From an uncultured Flavobacteriales bacterium (GTDB lineage: Bacteria; Bacteroidota; Bacteroidia; Flavobacteriales_G; Salibacteraceae), in the NCBI GenBank assembly GCA_943788145.1, contig CALSPD010000004.1, forward strand, positions 78,360 through 142,359: a stretch of DNA of 64,000 bases. The letters are read 5' to 3'. The notes beneath the pieces were generated by a model, which saw nothing but the letters and a program-made list of their open reading frames with translations, was not told the origin of the DNA and searched no databases. Below, one piece after another: positions 37,547 through 47,112 of the stretch (position 1 is its first letter; each line of letters begins with the position of its first letter). Position numbers and translations under genes: made by a program.

Positions 37547-39031
37547 ATGGCGAAGAAAAAAGCAACAGTTTCGAGTAAAAAACTAAAAGGTATTCATGAT
37601 TTAAGAAGGTTTTTCTACCGAAATGAGACACCAATATATTTCATCTCCGCTACCAATTTCAATTTATTAGGGGCTGATGAATGGATCAAAGGATTTAAGT
37701 TTATTACCTATATAAATTGTTTTGATGGACAGCATCCGAATGTGTTTACCCCTAAGGAAGAGTTGCCACATGAGGAGTTTCAAAGCATAGAAGATATTGT
37801 GAACTATCTTTTAGAACACAAGGAAGTGGTCGATTTCATCAAAAGCAGAGGAGACGGAGGTAAGGCCTTGTTCTTAATGTTTGATGAAAAGACGGAAATG
37901 TTGGCCAAACAACTTGGATTAGAGCAAGCTTTTCCATCAGCCGCCTTGAGGACTCATTTGGACAACAAAGTGGTTACAAACCGAGTTGCAATGAAAGCAG
38001 ATGTACCCACTGTGCCTAATGTCCTTACAAAAGTTGATTCGTTTGAAACCTTACGAAAGGTTTCAAAACATTTGGGAAGTGAACTAGTAGTTCAAACTCC
38101 ATTTGGCGATAGTGGGCACACGACCTTCTTCATTTCCAACGAAGAGGAATATAAAAAGTATGCTGGCGAGATTGAAGCTGAAGCCGAAGTCAAGGTTATG
38201 AAGCGCATTAATTGCAGAGGTGCTGCAATGGAAGCTTGCGTTACCCGTCATGGTACTATTGTGGCTCCGTTAATGACGGAATTGGTTGGGTTTAAGGAAT
38301 TAACGCCATATAAAGGTGGATGGTGTGGAAATGAAATTTATGCTGATTGCTTTACGCCTAAAATCCGCAAGAAAGCAAAGAAATATGCCGAGCAATTTGG
38401 AAATCAACTCAGAAAAGAAGGATACAAAGGATATTTTGAGTTAGACTTCTTAATTGATACAGATTCGGGAGAATTATACTTGGGAGAGTTAAATCCTAGG
38501 GTTACAGGTGCAAGCTCAATTACGAATCACGCTGTTTTTGCGCTAGCAGACGTTCCATTGTTCTTGTTTCATATAATGGAGTATATGGATACCGATTATG
38601 AATTAAGCATTAATGCTATAAATCAAAGATGGCATTTGCCAGAGAATATCGATAGTTGGGGGCAAATGGTGATTAAACATACGGATGATAGTATCTTACA
38701 AATAACCTCTGCTCCGAGATCTGGAATTTACAGGATGGATGATTCGGGAAAACTCTATTTTGATCGAATGGATACGCACAGAAGAGCTGTTGAAACGGAG
38801 AAAGAAGCTTTCTTCCTCCGAATTCTCAAGGCTGGGGATTATTTGTATGAAGGTGCGGATTTGGGCATACTTGTCCTTCGTGGACGAATGATGACAGATG
38901 ATTTTAAACTGCTCGACCGGTCAAAAGCTTGGATTGATGCAATTCGAAATGAATTTAAGGCAACAGAGATCGCTGCTGTACCACATGTTGAAAACAGATT
39001 GGCAGAAATTGGCGGATTTAAAATGATGTGA
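37547..39031 (+). CDS. ATP-grasp ligase/carboxylase-like enzyme
   Basis: The 494-residue protein has a pre-ATP-grasp region (IYFISATNFNLLGADEWIKG) and then an ATP-grasp fold. LDNKVVTNRVAMKADVPTVP and ELVVQTPFGDSGHTTFFI form the nucleotide-binding loop region. GYFELDFLIDT, GELYLGELNPRVTGASS holds the Mg-binding Glu/Asn pair. It resembles biotin-carboxylase or amino-acid ligase types but has no biotin domain. The acceptor substrate is unknown; an amine or amino acid is plausible from the neighbours. It is the last gene of the cluster, and a strong terminator begins 28 bases later. Confidence 0.85.
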   Translation: MAKKKATVSSKKLKGIHDLRRFFYRNETPIYFISATNFNLLGADEWIKGFKFITYINCFDGQHPNVFTPKEELPHEEFQSIEDIVNYLLEHKEVVDFIKSRGDGGKALFLMFDEKTEMLAKQLGLEQAFPSAALRTHLDNKVVTNRVAMKADVPTVPNVLTKVDSFETLRKVSKHLGSELVVQTPFGDSGHTTFFISNEEEYKKYAGEIEAEAEVKVMKRINCRGAAMEACVTRHGTIVAPLMTELVGFKELTPYKGGWCGNEIYADCFTPKIRKKAKKYAEQFGNQLRKEGYKGYFELDFLIDTDSGELYLGELNPRVTGASSITNHAVFALADVPLFLFHIMEYMDTDYELSINAINQRWHLPENIDSWGQMVIKHTDDSILQITSAPRSGIYRMDDSGKLYFDRMDTHRRAVETEKEAFFLRILKAGDYLYEGADLGILVLRGRMMTDDFKLLDRSKAWIDAIRNEFKATEIAAVPHVENRLAEIGGFKMM

Positions 39032-39059
39032 TTCAATTTTGACTTATGATTTTCGTTTT

Positions 39060-39088
39060 AAAGGCTTCCATGAAAGGAAGCCTTTTTT
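39060..39088 (+). terminator. intrinsic terminator of the 32.5-39 kb cluster, overlapping the next start codon
   Basis: A perfect 10-bp stem AAAGGCTTCC/GGAAGCCTTT encloses the loop ATGAAA and is followed by T6. It lies just after the ATP-grasp gene. The loop contains the likely start codon (39070) of the downstream kelch protein, so terminator and signal-peptide coding sequence coincide. Confidence 0.8.
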
Positions 39089-40290
39089 CTAGCCTGTTTT
39101 TTATATGTCTTTTCGGTTTCGGCCAAGAGGATTATAAATTGCCATTGGGCGAATTTTCTTGGCAACAAAAAAACTCCTTTGGTGGTGGGCCACGCGATGA
39201 TGGTTCCACCTTTGTCATAGATGGAAAAGGATACTACGGGTGTGGTGCGGATTTTGGGTTTCAAATTAGAAATGATTGGTGGAGCTATAACCTTGAAAGA
39301 GATACTTGGAGTGAAGTTGCCAATCTACCAGATAGACCTAGACAATATGCCTTGGGATTCAATTCTGCGAGCAATGGGTTTTTAGTTTCTGGTATTTTAG
39401 ACGATGGTCAGTATTCAAGCCAGTGCTTTAAATATGCTCCACTCACAAATGAATGGGTGCAATTATCAGATGCACCATTCGAGGAAAGGGCAAAATCAGC
39501 AGGATTTCGAATCGGATCGACTTATTACCTTGGAGGAGGTGTCTCTGATTCTTCCATTTATAATGATTTTTGGGCCTTTGACCTCGATACAGAAAAATGG
39601 CGGTTAATCGGTTCTTTACCCTTTTCAGGAAGGTATGATATGATTGGATTCTCCTACCTTAATTTTGGGTATTTAGGCCTGGGAGCTAACTCGCATGAAA
39701 CATTTCGTGAATTATGGCGCTTTGATCTGAGTCGCGAACAATGGGAATTGATATCTCAGTTTCCCGGTATGGCTACTACTTATAGCTGTGCAATTGCGGA
39801 ATCGGGAGGCGCTGTAGTTTTTGGTGGAATGAACGATTCAGGAGGGCTTGTTTCGGAAGTTTACCATTATTCGGCATACCATAACATTTGGACTAAACTT
39901 GACTCTATTCCTTCAGGAAAGTTACGTGGAATTGAAGGCTTCGTTTTGGATAATCACATGGTCATTATTGGTGGCTTGGCGAAGAACTTCACAAGACTTT
40001 CAACTGTTCAGGCTTTGCAATTTGCGGCTTCCCGGTTGAATAGTAATTTGATTATTTGGCCGATACCAGCACGAAGCGAAGTAAGTTTTCAATGTATATC
40101 GAATGCCCTGAATCTCGTTGGATTGGTCGAGATTATTGATTCAAAGGGAACTCTTATTCTTTCTAAACAGGTCGTGAATTTGACGAAAGTAAACACTGTC
40201 AAATTGGACGATTTAGAAAATGGAATTTATTATCTGAGGATAGTTTCTGAATCAGAAATCTTTGTAAGGAGTATTGTTGTGAGCAACTAA
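39070..40290 (+). CDS. secreted kelch-repeat protein with T9SS type A sorting domain
   Basis: The 406-residue protein starts at MKGSLFSSLFFICLFGFGQ, a normal signal peptide; an upstream in-frame ATG at 39046 would spoil it. Kelch-type beta-propeller blades follow (NDWWSYNLERDTWSEVANLPD, YKYAPLTNEWVQLSDAPF-like units, FWAFDLDTEKWRLIGSLP, LWRFDLSREQWELISQFP, YHNIWTKLDSIP), with GG turns. The last 75 residues are a type A sorting domain (IIWPIPARSEVSFQ, IIDSKGTLILSKQ, LENGIYYLRI). It is surface exported and binding partners are unknown. The start codon lies inside the hairpin loop of the preceding terminator. Confidence 0.87.
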   Translation: MKGSLFSSLFFICLFGFGQEDYKLPLGEFSWQQKNSFGGGPRDDGSTFVIDGKGYYGCGADFGFQIRNDWWSYNLERDTWSEVANLPDRPRQYALGFNSASNGFLVSGILDDGQYSSQCFKYAPLTNEWVQLSDAPFEERAKSAGFRIGSTYYLGGGVSDSSIYNDFWAFDLDTEKWRLIGSLPFSGRYDMIGFSYLNFGYLGLGANSHETFRELWRFDLSREQWELISQFPGMATTYSCAIAESGGAVVFGGMNDSGGLVSEVYHYSAYHNIWTKLDSIPSGKLRGIEGFVLDNHMVIIGGLAKNFTRLSTVQALQFAASRLNSNLIIWPIPARSEVSFQCISNALNLVGLVEIIDSKGTLILSKQVVNLTKVNTVKLDDLENGIYYLRIVSESEIFVRSIVVSN

Positions 40291-40320
40291 AAAAGCCTCA
40301 GCATTTCGCTGAGGCTTTTA
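40289..40320. terminator. bidirectional intrinsic terminator
   Basis: A 12-bp stem AAAAGCCTCAGC/GCTGAGGCTTTT with a 5-base loop lies between two convergent genes (the kelch gene on plus, the 181-residue protein on minus). Both flanks carry A/T runs, so it should work in both directions. Confidence 0.9.
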
Positions 40321-40337
40321 AGACTTAGTAATATTCG

Positions 40338-40883
40338 TTAGAAACCCAGTTTCGGGGTTGGCATGTTTTCAAGTAAAACACCAACGCAGAACAAGCTTTC
40401 TGGATCTGGCTCATCGCTCTTTTTACCCTTGCCGCCTTCTTCAGGAGGTGGGCCAGGAGCCGTGATTCGAACGATTATCTTTTTTGTGACCTCGCAACTA
40501 AACTCAAAATACATTGGGAGCCCGCCATCTGCTTCTTCACCTTCTTCAGGAGCAGGAATATCTATAGCGGCACTTTCATTATCAAACAATACTTCCTTTG
40601 AACGACCGTCCATCACTTTAAATTTAATTGGCTCTTCGACATCCTTGTCTTGACAAAGGCTAACTCGATAATCTTGACCTGCGTGAGCCACAAATACCAA
40701 GTCACTAGTATGACCCAAGACGAACATTCCACTTTTCGATTGCGTGTTATATCTCATGAATGGATCATCCGAACCATAGCATTTTTTCTTATGAAAGTTC
40801 GAACATTCTTGGGCAATAATGTTACCTGATATAAGGCAGCCAACAAATAATAATACGCTAATTAGTTTATTCATGCTTTTCAT
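40338..40883 (-). CDS. exported hypothetical protein
   Basis: The 181-residue protein has a signal peptide (LISVLLFVGCLISGNIIAQ). A Cys-containing mature start follows (ECSNFHKKKCYGSDDPFMRYN), then a beta-rich body (FVLGHTSDLVFVAHAGQDYRVSLC) with two low-complexity acidic or Gly/Pro loops (PAPEEGEEADGG and GPPPEEGGKGKK). The family is not recognised. It lies 7 bases downstream of a lipoprotein gene on the same strand and is probably co-expressed with it. Confidence 0.6.
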   Translation of the reverse strand: MKSMNKLISVLLFVGCLISGNIIAQECSNFHKKKCYGSDDPFMRYNTQSKSGMFVLGHTSDLVFVAHAGQDYRVSLCQDKDVEEPIKFKVMDGRSKEVLFDNESAAIDIPAPEEGEEADGGLPMYFEFSCEVTKKIIVRITAPGPPPEEGGKGKKSDEPDPESLFCVGVLLENMPTPKLGF

Positions 40884-40890
40884 ATTCGCC

Positions 40891-41790
40891 TTATTGTGGA
40901 TTTGAGAATGAATTTCGGTAAGCTGTTGTGGCCGCCTTTAGATCATTGAATTCATCTTTTGTCATGATAATTTGATTTCCGCCTAAAACAGTTTTGGTCC
41001 CAGTAGTTGTCAATGATTCAGAAATGCTTTCTTCGTCTAGATTCAAGAATACATCTGAAACCCCTTGCATTTCAGTCAATACTTCAAGAACGCGTTCTTC
41101 GTCACGAAAGAGATTCAAGTAGTCAAGCACGTTTTCCATGACGATTTTTTGGTCGGCTAAGCGCTGAACTAATACATTCTTCGTGTCATATTCACCAATC
41201 ATGTTTGTCAATAGGTAAATGCTTTCTACAAAGCCACCACTAGCGATTATAGCGAGAGTCGAACCTTTTTCAGCTTCTTCTAATTGAGCTATAATGTTTT
41301 GATAGCTACTGGTTGAAATTACTTCCAACGAATCGGCATTATCCATGTTGCTCTTCACTCGATTTACCATGAATTCATCGAAGACATACGAAATACCTAA
41401 ATCATCTCCTACTTTTCGAAGATTATCGAAGTTTGCAATGGATTCTTGAAATTTCTCAAATGAAGCCGTATAAGCTATGTCTGCAGTGAGACGACCAAAG
41501 TTCAACGCTTGAGTCTTTGAAGAAGTGTAGTTTACAGATTCCGTGCTAATCAACCCATCCTTATATGGGAGTTTGCTCTCCTTTATAATTCCGAATAATT
41601 CATTTGGACTAGGAACCTGATAAGAGTTGCCTCCCATCGAGTCGAATCCCCACATTTCGGATTCTTGATTATCAGTTAATGTTGAATCTATTTGAGGTTC
41701 AACTTTATTATCTGAACCATCTCCACCGCATGATGTTAGCATGCCGATTACAAGTCCAGTAGTTAGGAGTTTTATGTAGGGTGTTTTCAT
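40891..41790 (-). CDS. lipoprotein, hypothetical
   Basis: The 299-residue protein begins MKTPYIKLLTTGLVIGMLTSC, with a clear lipobox at about residue 21; an in-frame ATG at 41829 would add 13 residues ahead of the signal peptide and is unlikely. The mature part starts with a Gly/Asp-rich linker and continues as a largely helical domain (FGRLTADIAYTASFEKF, SSYQNIIAQLEEAEKGSTLAIIASGGFVESIYLL). No family is recognised. It is followed 7 bases later by the exported 181-residue protein. Confidence 0.62.
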   Translation of the reverse strand: MKTPYIKLLTTGLVIGMLTSCGGDGSDNKVEPQIDSTLTDNQESEMWGFDSMGGNSYQVPSPNELFGIIKESKLPYKDGLISTESVNYTSSKTQALNFGRLTADIAYTASFEKFQESIANFDNLRKVGDDLGISYVFDEFMVNRVKSNMDNADSLEVISTSSYQNIIAQLEEAEKGSTLAIIASGGFVESIYLLTNMIGEYDTKNVLVQRLADQKIVMENVLDYLNLFRDEERVLEVLTEMQGVSDVFLNLDEESISESLTTTGTKTVLGGNQIIMTKDEFNDLKAATTAYRNSFSNPQ

Positions 41791-41918
41791 TTGTTGAGCG
41801 ATAATAGCACTTATGTCTGAAAGCGACAAAAATAGAAATAAATCAATAGGAAGATATTTCTAGAAAGCTAGTGTTTATGCGTGATTTGGTGTCAGTTAAA
41901 AAATCGTCTATGGCTATC

Positions 41919-43514
41919 TTATTTTGTGGAATCCATAGTTTTAAACTCTGAGGTGAAGTGGAAGGTCAGGTCAGGGTAGTTTTCTTGAGCCATCTGAAGC
42001 ATCCAAGCCGATGGGGCTAGAAAGACGGGATTATCGTCTTTATCAAGGGCAACTTCGGATGCTTTGATTCGCATAAAGTCGTCAAGCATTTCTTGATTCT
42101 TTGTTGTAATCCAACAGGCCTTATGGAAGTTTTTATGTACCAAATTACAACTTGCACCATATTCATTGAGCAACCTGTATCGAATAACTTCAAATTGAAG
42201 CTCTCCGACAGTGCCAATGATTTTTTTATTCCCTGGTTGTTGCACAAAAAACTGAGCAACGCCCTCATCAGTTAATTGACGCACTCCCTTTTCTAATTGC
42301 TTAGACTTCATTGGGTCCGTATTTATAACCTCCCTGAAAATTTCAGGTGAGAAACTCGGGATTCCTTGAAATTCAAATGTTTCACCATCCGTGAGCGTGT
42401 CGCCAATTTTGAAACTACCTGTATCGTAAAGGCCAATTACGTCACCAGGAAAAGCTTCATCAATTAGATTTTTTTCTCTGGCAAGGAAGGAGTAAGGATT
42501 GTTGAAACGGATATCCTTATTCAATCGCGAATGATGTACAAATTTGTTTCGTTCAAATTTTCCTGAACATATGCGTAAGAAGGCGATTCTATCTCTATGA
42601 TTTGGGTCAAGATTGGCGTGAATTTTAAATATAAAACCACTAAATTTTTTGTCATAAGGATCAATTGGTCCTTTTGTGCTTACTCTTGGTAGTGGCGTTG
42701 GTGCGATTTCAACAAATGTGTCAAGAAGCTCCTTAACACCAAAATTGTTAACAGCACTTCCAAAGAATACAGGAGCTAGTTGACCTTTAAGGTATGCGGC
42801 CTTATCAAATGACTCATAAACACCTTCGACTAGCTCAACATCCTCTCGCAGCTGATCTGCGTCCTTCCCGATCAGCGTATCTAATTGGGGTTGATTCAGG
42901 TCACTGATGCTTATTATTTCCTTGCTGACTTTTGTTTTGTTGGCCTCAAAGAGGTTTAAGGTATGGTTGTGTAAATTGTAAACTCCTTTAAAGGATTTAC
43001 CTCTATTTATTGGCCAACTCAACGGTTTTACACGAATTCCAAGGCTTTCTTCTACTTCGTCCAATAAATCAAATGGATCGCGCCCTTCCAAGTCAAGCTT
43101 ATTAACAAACACAATGATTGGTGTGTCCCTCATTCTACACACTTCTACTAAACGCTTGGTCTGTTCCTCAACTCCATTTACACTATCGATAACAAGTATT
43201 ACGCTGTCTACAGCAGTTAATGTGCGATATGTGTCTTCAGCAAAATCCTTGTGACCAGGGGTATCTAGCAAATTGATAAGGTGGTCGTGATACTCAAAGG
43301 ACATAACTGATGTCGCAACAGAAATACCTCTTTGCCGCTCAATTTCCATGAAGTCGGAGGCAGCTGTTTTTTTAATTTTATTTGACTTAACTGCTCCAGC
43401 AGTTTGAATCGCACCTCCGAATAAAAGGAGTTTTTCAGTTAGAGTCGTTTTTCCGGCATCCGGGTGAGATATGATTCCAAAAGTTTTCCGCTTGTCAATT
43501 TCCTCACTATACAT
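41919..43514 (-). CDS. prfC: peptide chain release factor 3
   Basis: The 531-residue translational GTPase has G1 [19 protein letters not shown], the switch region with [17 protein letters not shown]3 [18 protein letters not shown] and G4 FVNKLD. RF3-specific C-terminal domains include [24 protein letters not shown]3 recycles RF1/RF2 from the ribosome after termination. It is the last of three closely spaced minus-strand genes after ndk and the DinB-like gene (25-base gap). Confidence 0.97.
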   Translation of the reverse strand: MYSEEIDKRKTFGIISHPDAGKTTLTEKLLLFGGAIQTAGAVKSNKIKKTAASDFMEIERQRGISVATSVMSFEYHDHLINLLDTPGHKDFAEDTYRTLTAVDSVILVIDSVNGVEEQTKRLVEVCRMRDTPIIVFVNKLDLEGRDPFDLLDEVEESLGIRVKPLSWPINRGKSFKGVYNLHNHTLNLFEANKTKVSKEIISISDLNQPQLDTLIGKDADQLREDVELVEGVYESFDKAAYLKGQLAPVFFGSAVNNFGVKELLDTFVEIAPTPLPRVSTKGPIDPYDKKFSGFIFKIHANLDPNHRDRIAFLRICSGKFERNKFVHHSRLNKDIRFNNPYSFLAREKNLIDEAFPGDVIGLYDTGSFKIGDTLTDGETFEFQGIPSFSPEIFREVINTDPMKSKQLEKGVRQLTDEGVAQFFVQQPGNKKIIGTVGELQFEVIRYRLLNEYGASCNLVHKNFHKACWITTKNQEMLDDFMRIKASEVALDKDDNPVFLAPSAWMLQMAQENYPDLTFHFTSEFKTMDSTK

Positions 43515-43539
43515 TATGATGCCTAGATTTATTCAGTTT

Positions 43540-43995
43540 TTAAATGCCGAATTGAGCCAAGTGGTGGCTCATGTGTTTTTTCTGGAATAAAATCCATCCT
43601 TCTGTATCTAATGCTCCAAAAACGGGATGGTTTTCCATTACCATTGGGTTTTCCTCATGATATTGAAAAAATGCTTGTATTTCGCTTTCGAGTTGATCTA
43701 TAGATGCAGAAAGTGACTCTTTTCTAAGATCTTGCAAACCATTCCCAAATACTGGATTTGGAATATTCCGCTCGTATTCGTCTTCGCTGAAAAGAAAGTT
43801 GCGCCTTTTCTCTAATAATTCAGGCTGAAAAATTTTGGTAACTCTTGCGCGACCATTGGAAATGCGCCATGTGCCAATGACATGTTCCACCATATGCTGC
43901 GGAGACATGAGACCCCAAAGCGGTTTAGCTTCAGGGCTCAATTGTCTTAACTTTTCTGGAATGGAAAGAAAGTATTCTTTTCGGCCTAATTGCAT
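43540..43995 (-). CDS. DUF1569/DinB-like protein
   Basis: The 151-residue helical protein carries a metal-site-like pattern (SPQHMVEHVIGTWR near residue 33; FQKKHMSHHLAQFG at the C-terminus). This matches the DUF1569 branch of the DinB four-helix-bundle superfamily, whose histidines bind a divalent metal. Some relatives are thiol transferases, but no substrate is known for this one. The start is 4 bases downstream of the ndk stop. Confidence 0.75.
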   Translation of the reverse strand: MQLGRKEYFLSIPEKLRQLSPEAKPLWGLMSPQHMVEHVIGTWRISNGRARVTKIFQPELLEKRRNFLFSEDEYERNIPNPVFGNGLQDLRKESLSASIDQLESEIQAFFQYHEENPMVMENHPVFGALDTEGWILFQKKHMSHHLAQFGI

Positions 43996-43999
43996 TTAG

Positions 44000-44419
44000 C
44001 TAGAATCGTTCGTTCTCTGCAAAAAAGAAATTTGCTTCAATAGCAGCATTTTCATCGCTATCACTGCCATGAACTGCATTTTTCGCTTTTGACTCAGCAA
44101 ATTCTTTTCGTATCGTTCCTTCTGCAGCATCAGCTGGATCAGTTGCTCCAATTAATACTCTGAAGTCAGCAACCGCGTTCTCTTTTTCCAATAATGCGGC
44201 AATGATTGGTCCTGAAGACATATAATCAACAAGCTCTCCATAAAAAGGTCGCTCCTTGTGTACTTCATAAAAAATTCCAGCTCGCTCCTTGCTCAATTGC
44301 GTCTTTTTTAAAGCTACAATTCTAAACCCTCCACTTTGCATTTTGGCTAGAATTGCTCCAGTATGTCCGTTTTCAACGGCCTCTGGTTTTATCATTGTAA
44401 ACGTTCGATTTCCTGACAT
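44000..44419 (-). CDS. ndk: nucleoside diphosphate kinase
   Basis: The 139-residue protein starts [21 protein letters not shown]; an ATG at 44428 would add three residues. The active-site His lies in [21 protein letters not shown], with Arg/Thr residues in [19 protein letters not shown]. Ndk equalises NTP pools using ATP. The length is the family standard. It heads a three-gene minus-strand unit and is divergent from a secreted protein gene. Confidence 0.97.
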   Translation of the reverse strand: MSGNRTFTMIKPEAVENGHTGAILAKMQSGGFRIVALKKTQLSKERAGIFYEVHKERPFYGELVDYMSSGPIIAALLEKENAVADFRVLIGATDPADAAEGTIRKEFAESKAKNAVHGSDSDENAAIEANFFFAENERF

Positions 44420-44443
44420 AATTCTCATTTTCTTTTCAGAGCG

Positions 44444-44451
44444 CGAAAGTA
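44444..44451 (-). promoter_or_regulatory. -7-like box of ndk
   Basis: TACTTTCG on the minus strand resembles TAnnTTTG with one change, about 25 bases before the ndk start. No -33 TTTG is visible, so this is tentative. Confidence 0.4.
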
Positions 44452-44466
44452 TAAATACCGTGGTCG

Positions 44467-44495
44467 TTTGGGTGGAGTCTGCAATACTAATTTTG
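44467..44495 (+). promoter_or_regulatory. promoter of the 44502 gene
   Basis: TTTG (44467-44470) is followed after 17 bases by TAATTTTG (44488-44495), a full match to the Bacteroidota consensus. It lies 6 bases before the ATG, so the leader would be very short. Confidence 0.6.
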
Positions 44496-44501
44496 CACCC
44501 A

Positions 44502-45419
44502 ATGAGAATTGTAATTTTTATTCTAGTATCTCTCTTTATTCAGCGTGTTTCTGTTGCTCAGGAGTTTCAGAAAAAGCTATGGAAGGCTAAGAAAGGAACC
44601 ATTGAATACTTTGAAAGATGCGAATCGTCAGAAAATGACCGACTTGTTGTGTGTTTAGTTAATGATCCAGAAGGGAAATTTGATCTGTTAAATGACATTG
44701 CCGTTGTCCAGCGTGCCTGTTTATTGGTGCCAGCCATTGTCGATGAAAAAAGTTTACTTATCCTATCGGAACTTCTCCAACTTCCACAGTATCAAGAGAC
44801 ATATGGAAAGAAGATGAGCCTCTTCATTGAAGGCAGTAGCTGGATCTATTTAAAAGAAATTGAACAATTGAACCTTTCAGGAATTATTTTAAATCCAAAC
44901 ACAAAGTTGAAGGCAAATCGGACTGATAATTTTCGCAATGAAATGGCCTTTGTATTGGATCATAGAGATAGTAACGCTTTCACGGTTAAATCAAAATTGG
45001 ATTCATTAGGTGCTTGGGTTTTAAGGCCCTCTGTGGAATTTAACGCATCGAGCAACCCAGATGAAAAGAAGCAATGGATTGTTCAAGAATTTGAAAAGGT
45101 CGACTCATTAACTCGAATTTTTAATGATTCAACACAATTTGAAAATCTTAGAAGCCAAGCCGGACTTGTGAATGAAGTGCCTGAAGTGATACGACAAGGT
45201 AAAAGGATTAATTTATCTATTCTAATTGTGGAACAAGGCGACTTGGAAATAAGAATCACCGATTTGGCTGGTAAAGACGTGTACCTAAATAAGAATTTCA
45301 GGGCGAAAGGAATGGTTCGGTTAGAGATTGGAACTAATAGCTTTGATTGGGGCGTTTACCGTTTGAATATTACAAGCAAAAGCATCAAGGAACAACATAA
45401 ATTTATGATTCGAGGATAA
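44502..45419 (+). CDS. secreted protein with T9SS type A-like C-terminal domain
   Basis: The 305-residue protein starts [20 protein letters not shown], a clear signal peptide; the open frame extends upstream across ndk on the other strand but has no reason to be coding there. The middle contains repeated alpha/beta units ([51 protein letters not shown]), possibly a degenerate phosphodiesterase-like barrel. The C-terminal 75 residues resemble a sorting domain ([37 protein letters not shown]). The function is unknown. Its stop overlaps the start of the RlmI-like gene (TAATG). Confidence 0.7.
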   Translation: MRIVIFILVSLFIQRVSVAQEFQKKLWKAKKGTIEYFERCESSENDRLVVCLVNDPEGKFDLLNDIAVVQRACLLVPAIVDEKSLLILSELLQLPQYQETYGKKMSLFIEGSSWIYLKEIEQLNLSGIILNPNTKLKANRTDNFRNEMAFVLDHRDSNAFTVKSKLDSLGAWVLRPSVEFNASSNPDEKKQWIVQEFEKVDSLTRIFNDSTQFENLRSQAGLVNEVPEVIRQGKRINLSILIVEQGDLEIRITDLAGKDVYLNKNFRAKGMVRLEIGTNSFDWGVYRLNITSKSIKEQHKFMIRG

Positions 45420-46567
45420 TGAGTTACCCAAAAATATATATCAAAAAAGGCCGCGAAAAATCACTGAATCGATTTCATCCTTGGGTGTTTTCAGGCTCGA
45501 TTCATAAACTAGAACGTGAAATTGATGAAGGGGAAGTCGTTCAACTTCAGGATATTACTGCAAAACAGCTTGGCGTTGGTCATTACTGTGGCGGTTCGAT
45601 TAGTGTCAAAATGTTAGCTTTTGAATTGATAGATATCAATGAAGTATGGTATTTGAATAAGCTCCAACAAGCGAAAAAGCTGAGAACGGATTTATTCCTG
45701 CCTTCAGAGTCGACAAACGCCTATAGGTTGGTGCATGGTGAAGGAGATGGATTGCCAGGATTGATAGTAGACATTTACAATGGCGTAGCTGTTATTCAAA
45801 CTCACAGCAAAGGCATGGAATTAGCGATTCCAATTGTAGTGCAGTGTTTAAAGAAAATTGGATATTCAAATATTATTAAGAAACCTATTGGAGCGGAATT
45901 GAGTGCTGTTTTAATGGGTGAGGTCGCGGAACGCATTGAAATATCAGAAAACGATTTTAAACTAAACGTGGATGTCGTATTTGGCCAAAAGACGGGCTTT
46001 TTTCTTGATCAAAGAGATAATCGATTATTGCTTTCTGCCCTGAGTCAAGGCAAAGCTGTTTTGAATGTATTTAGCTACACAGGAGGCTTTAGCGTTGCAG
46101 CTTTAAAAGGAGGGGCTACTCAAGTTATCAGCGTTGATAGTGCAACCAAAGCGCTTGAAATAGCCGAAGAGAATGCCATGCTTAATGATTGCGCGGACAA
46201 GCATTCAATTCTAAAAATTGATGCAGTCAAGTATTTAGAGAACATGGAAGAGCAATTTGATATAATAGTGTTGGATCCACCTGCATTTGCAAAGCATAAA
46301 AGTGCAAGGCATAATGCCATTCAAGCGTACAGAAGGATCAACGAATCGGCCATTCGAAATCTAAAACCTGGTGGCCTTTTAATGACATTTAGTTGTTCGC
46401 AAGTTATTGATAAGCAACTGTTTGCCGATATAGTGGCCAGCGCAGCAATCAATGTTAAACGAAATGTGCGGGTATTATCTGTCTTGCGTCAGCCCATGGA
46501 TCATCCAGTCAGTATCTTTCATCCGGAAGGGGAATACTTAAAGGGATTGATTTTAAAGATAGATTGA
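45419..46567 (+). CDS. RlmI-like class I rRNA methyltransferase with PUA domain
   Basis: The 382-residue protein has an N-terminal PUA domain (IYIKKGREKSLNRFHPWVFSG, EGEVVQLQD) and the Rossmann methyltransferase core with QKTGFFLDQRDNR, VLNVFSYTGGFSVAAL and the catalytic DIIVLDPPAFAKHK. The motif with Cys follows: LMTFSCSQVI. The family includes RlmI, which makes m5C1962 in 23S rRNA. It is coupled by overlap to the gene before (TAATG) and to the next. Confidence 0.93.
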   Translation: MSYPKIYIKKGREKSLNRFHPWVFSGSIHKLEREIDEGEVVQLQDITAKQLGVGHYCGGSISVKMLAFELIDINEVWYLNKLQQAKKLRTDLFLPSESTNAYRLVHGEGDGLPGLIVDIYNGVAVIQTHSKGMELAIPIVVQCLKKIGYSNIIKKPIGAELSAVLMGEVAERIEISENDFKLNVDVVFGQKTGFFLDQRDNRLLLSALSQGKAVLNVFSYTGGFSVAALKGGATQVISVDSATKALEIAEENAMLNDCADKHSILKIDAVKYLENMEEQFDIIVLDPPAFAKHKSARHNAIQAYRRINESAIRNLKPGGLLMTFSCSQVIDKQLFADIVASAAINVKRNVRVLSVLRQPMDHPVSIFHPEGEYLKGLILKID

Positions 46568-46578
46568 GGTTGGTGGAG

Positions 46579-47112
46579 GTGATTCAATTTGAGACCATTC
46601 TTAGAAAAACCGATGGCGAACTATGGCAGTATTTTTTTCTCGTACCAGATTCCGTTAGCACACTTTTAATTGAGAACCAAAATCGGAGGGTCATTTGTCG
46701 AATCGATGATGTAGTTTATCACTGTGCCTTACTTCCAAACGGGCGTAATGAATACTTGGTTCTTTTGAACAAGGAAAGAAGGAAGAAGTTAGGTCTAAAT
46801 CAAGGCGAGCGGTTTATTGCTGAATTAAGAAAGGATACTTCAGAGCTGGGTATGCCCATGAGCGATGAATTAACCGCAGTTTTTGAACAAGATGGAGAGG
46901 CATATTCAATATTCTGTGATCTAACGCCCGGTAAGAAAAGATCGTTAATCTATTGGGCTGATAATGTCAAAAGCTCGGATATAAAAATCAGAAGGGCAAT
47001 AGTGCTCATTGCGCATCTGAAAGAAACACAGGGTAAAATTGATTTTAAGGTTTTGGGTGAGCGAATAAAACAGGCAAATCGTAATAAAATTAAGCCACAA
47101 GGCTTAAAATAA
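46579..47112 (+). CDS. YdeI/OmpD-associated family protein (DUF1905 + YdeI)
   Basis: The protein has about 177 residues from the GTG at 46579 (VIQFETILRKTDGE); a TTG at 46564 is an upstream alternative. The first half fits DUF1905 (YHCALLPNGRNEYLVLLNKERRKKLGLNQGERFIAEL). The second half fits a YdeI/OmpD-associated domain (FDLTPGKKRSLIYWADNVKSSDIKIRRA-type tail). Biochemical function is unknown. It lies directly behind the RlmI-like gene and is probably co-transcribed. Confidence 0.8.
   Translation: MIQFETILRKTDGELWQYFFLVPDSVSTLLIENQNRRVICRIDDVVYHCALLPNGRNEYLVLLNKERRKKLGLNQGERFIAELRKDTSELGMPMSDELTAVFEQDGEAYSIFCDLTPGKKRSLIYWADNVKSSDIKIRRAIVLIAHLKETQGKIDFKVLGERIKQANRNKIKPQGLK

Noticed and set aside
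44289..44501. N-terminal extension of the 44502 gene across ndk
   Set aside because: The extension is antisense to ndk and precedes a perfect signal peptide start at 44502 with a matching promoter.
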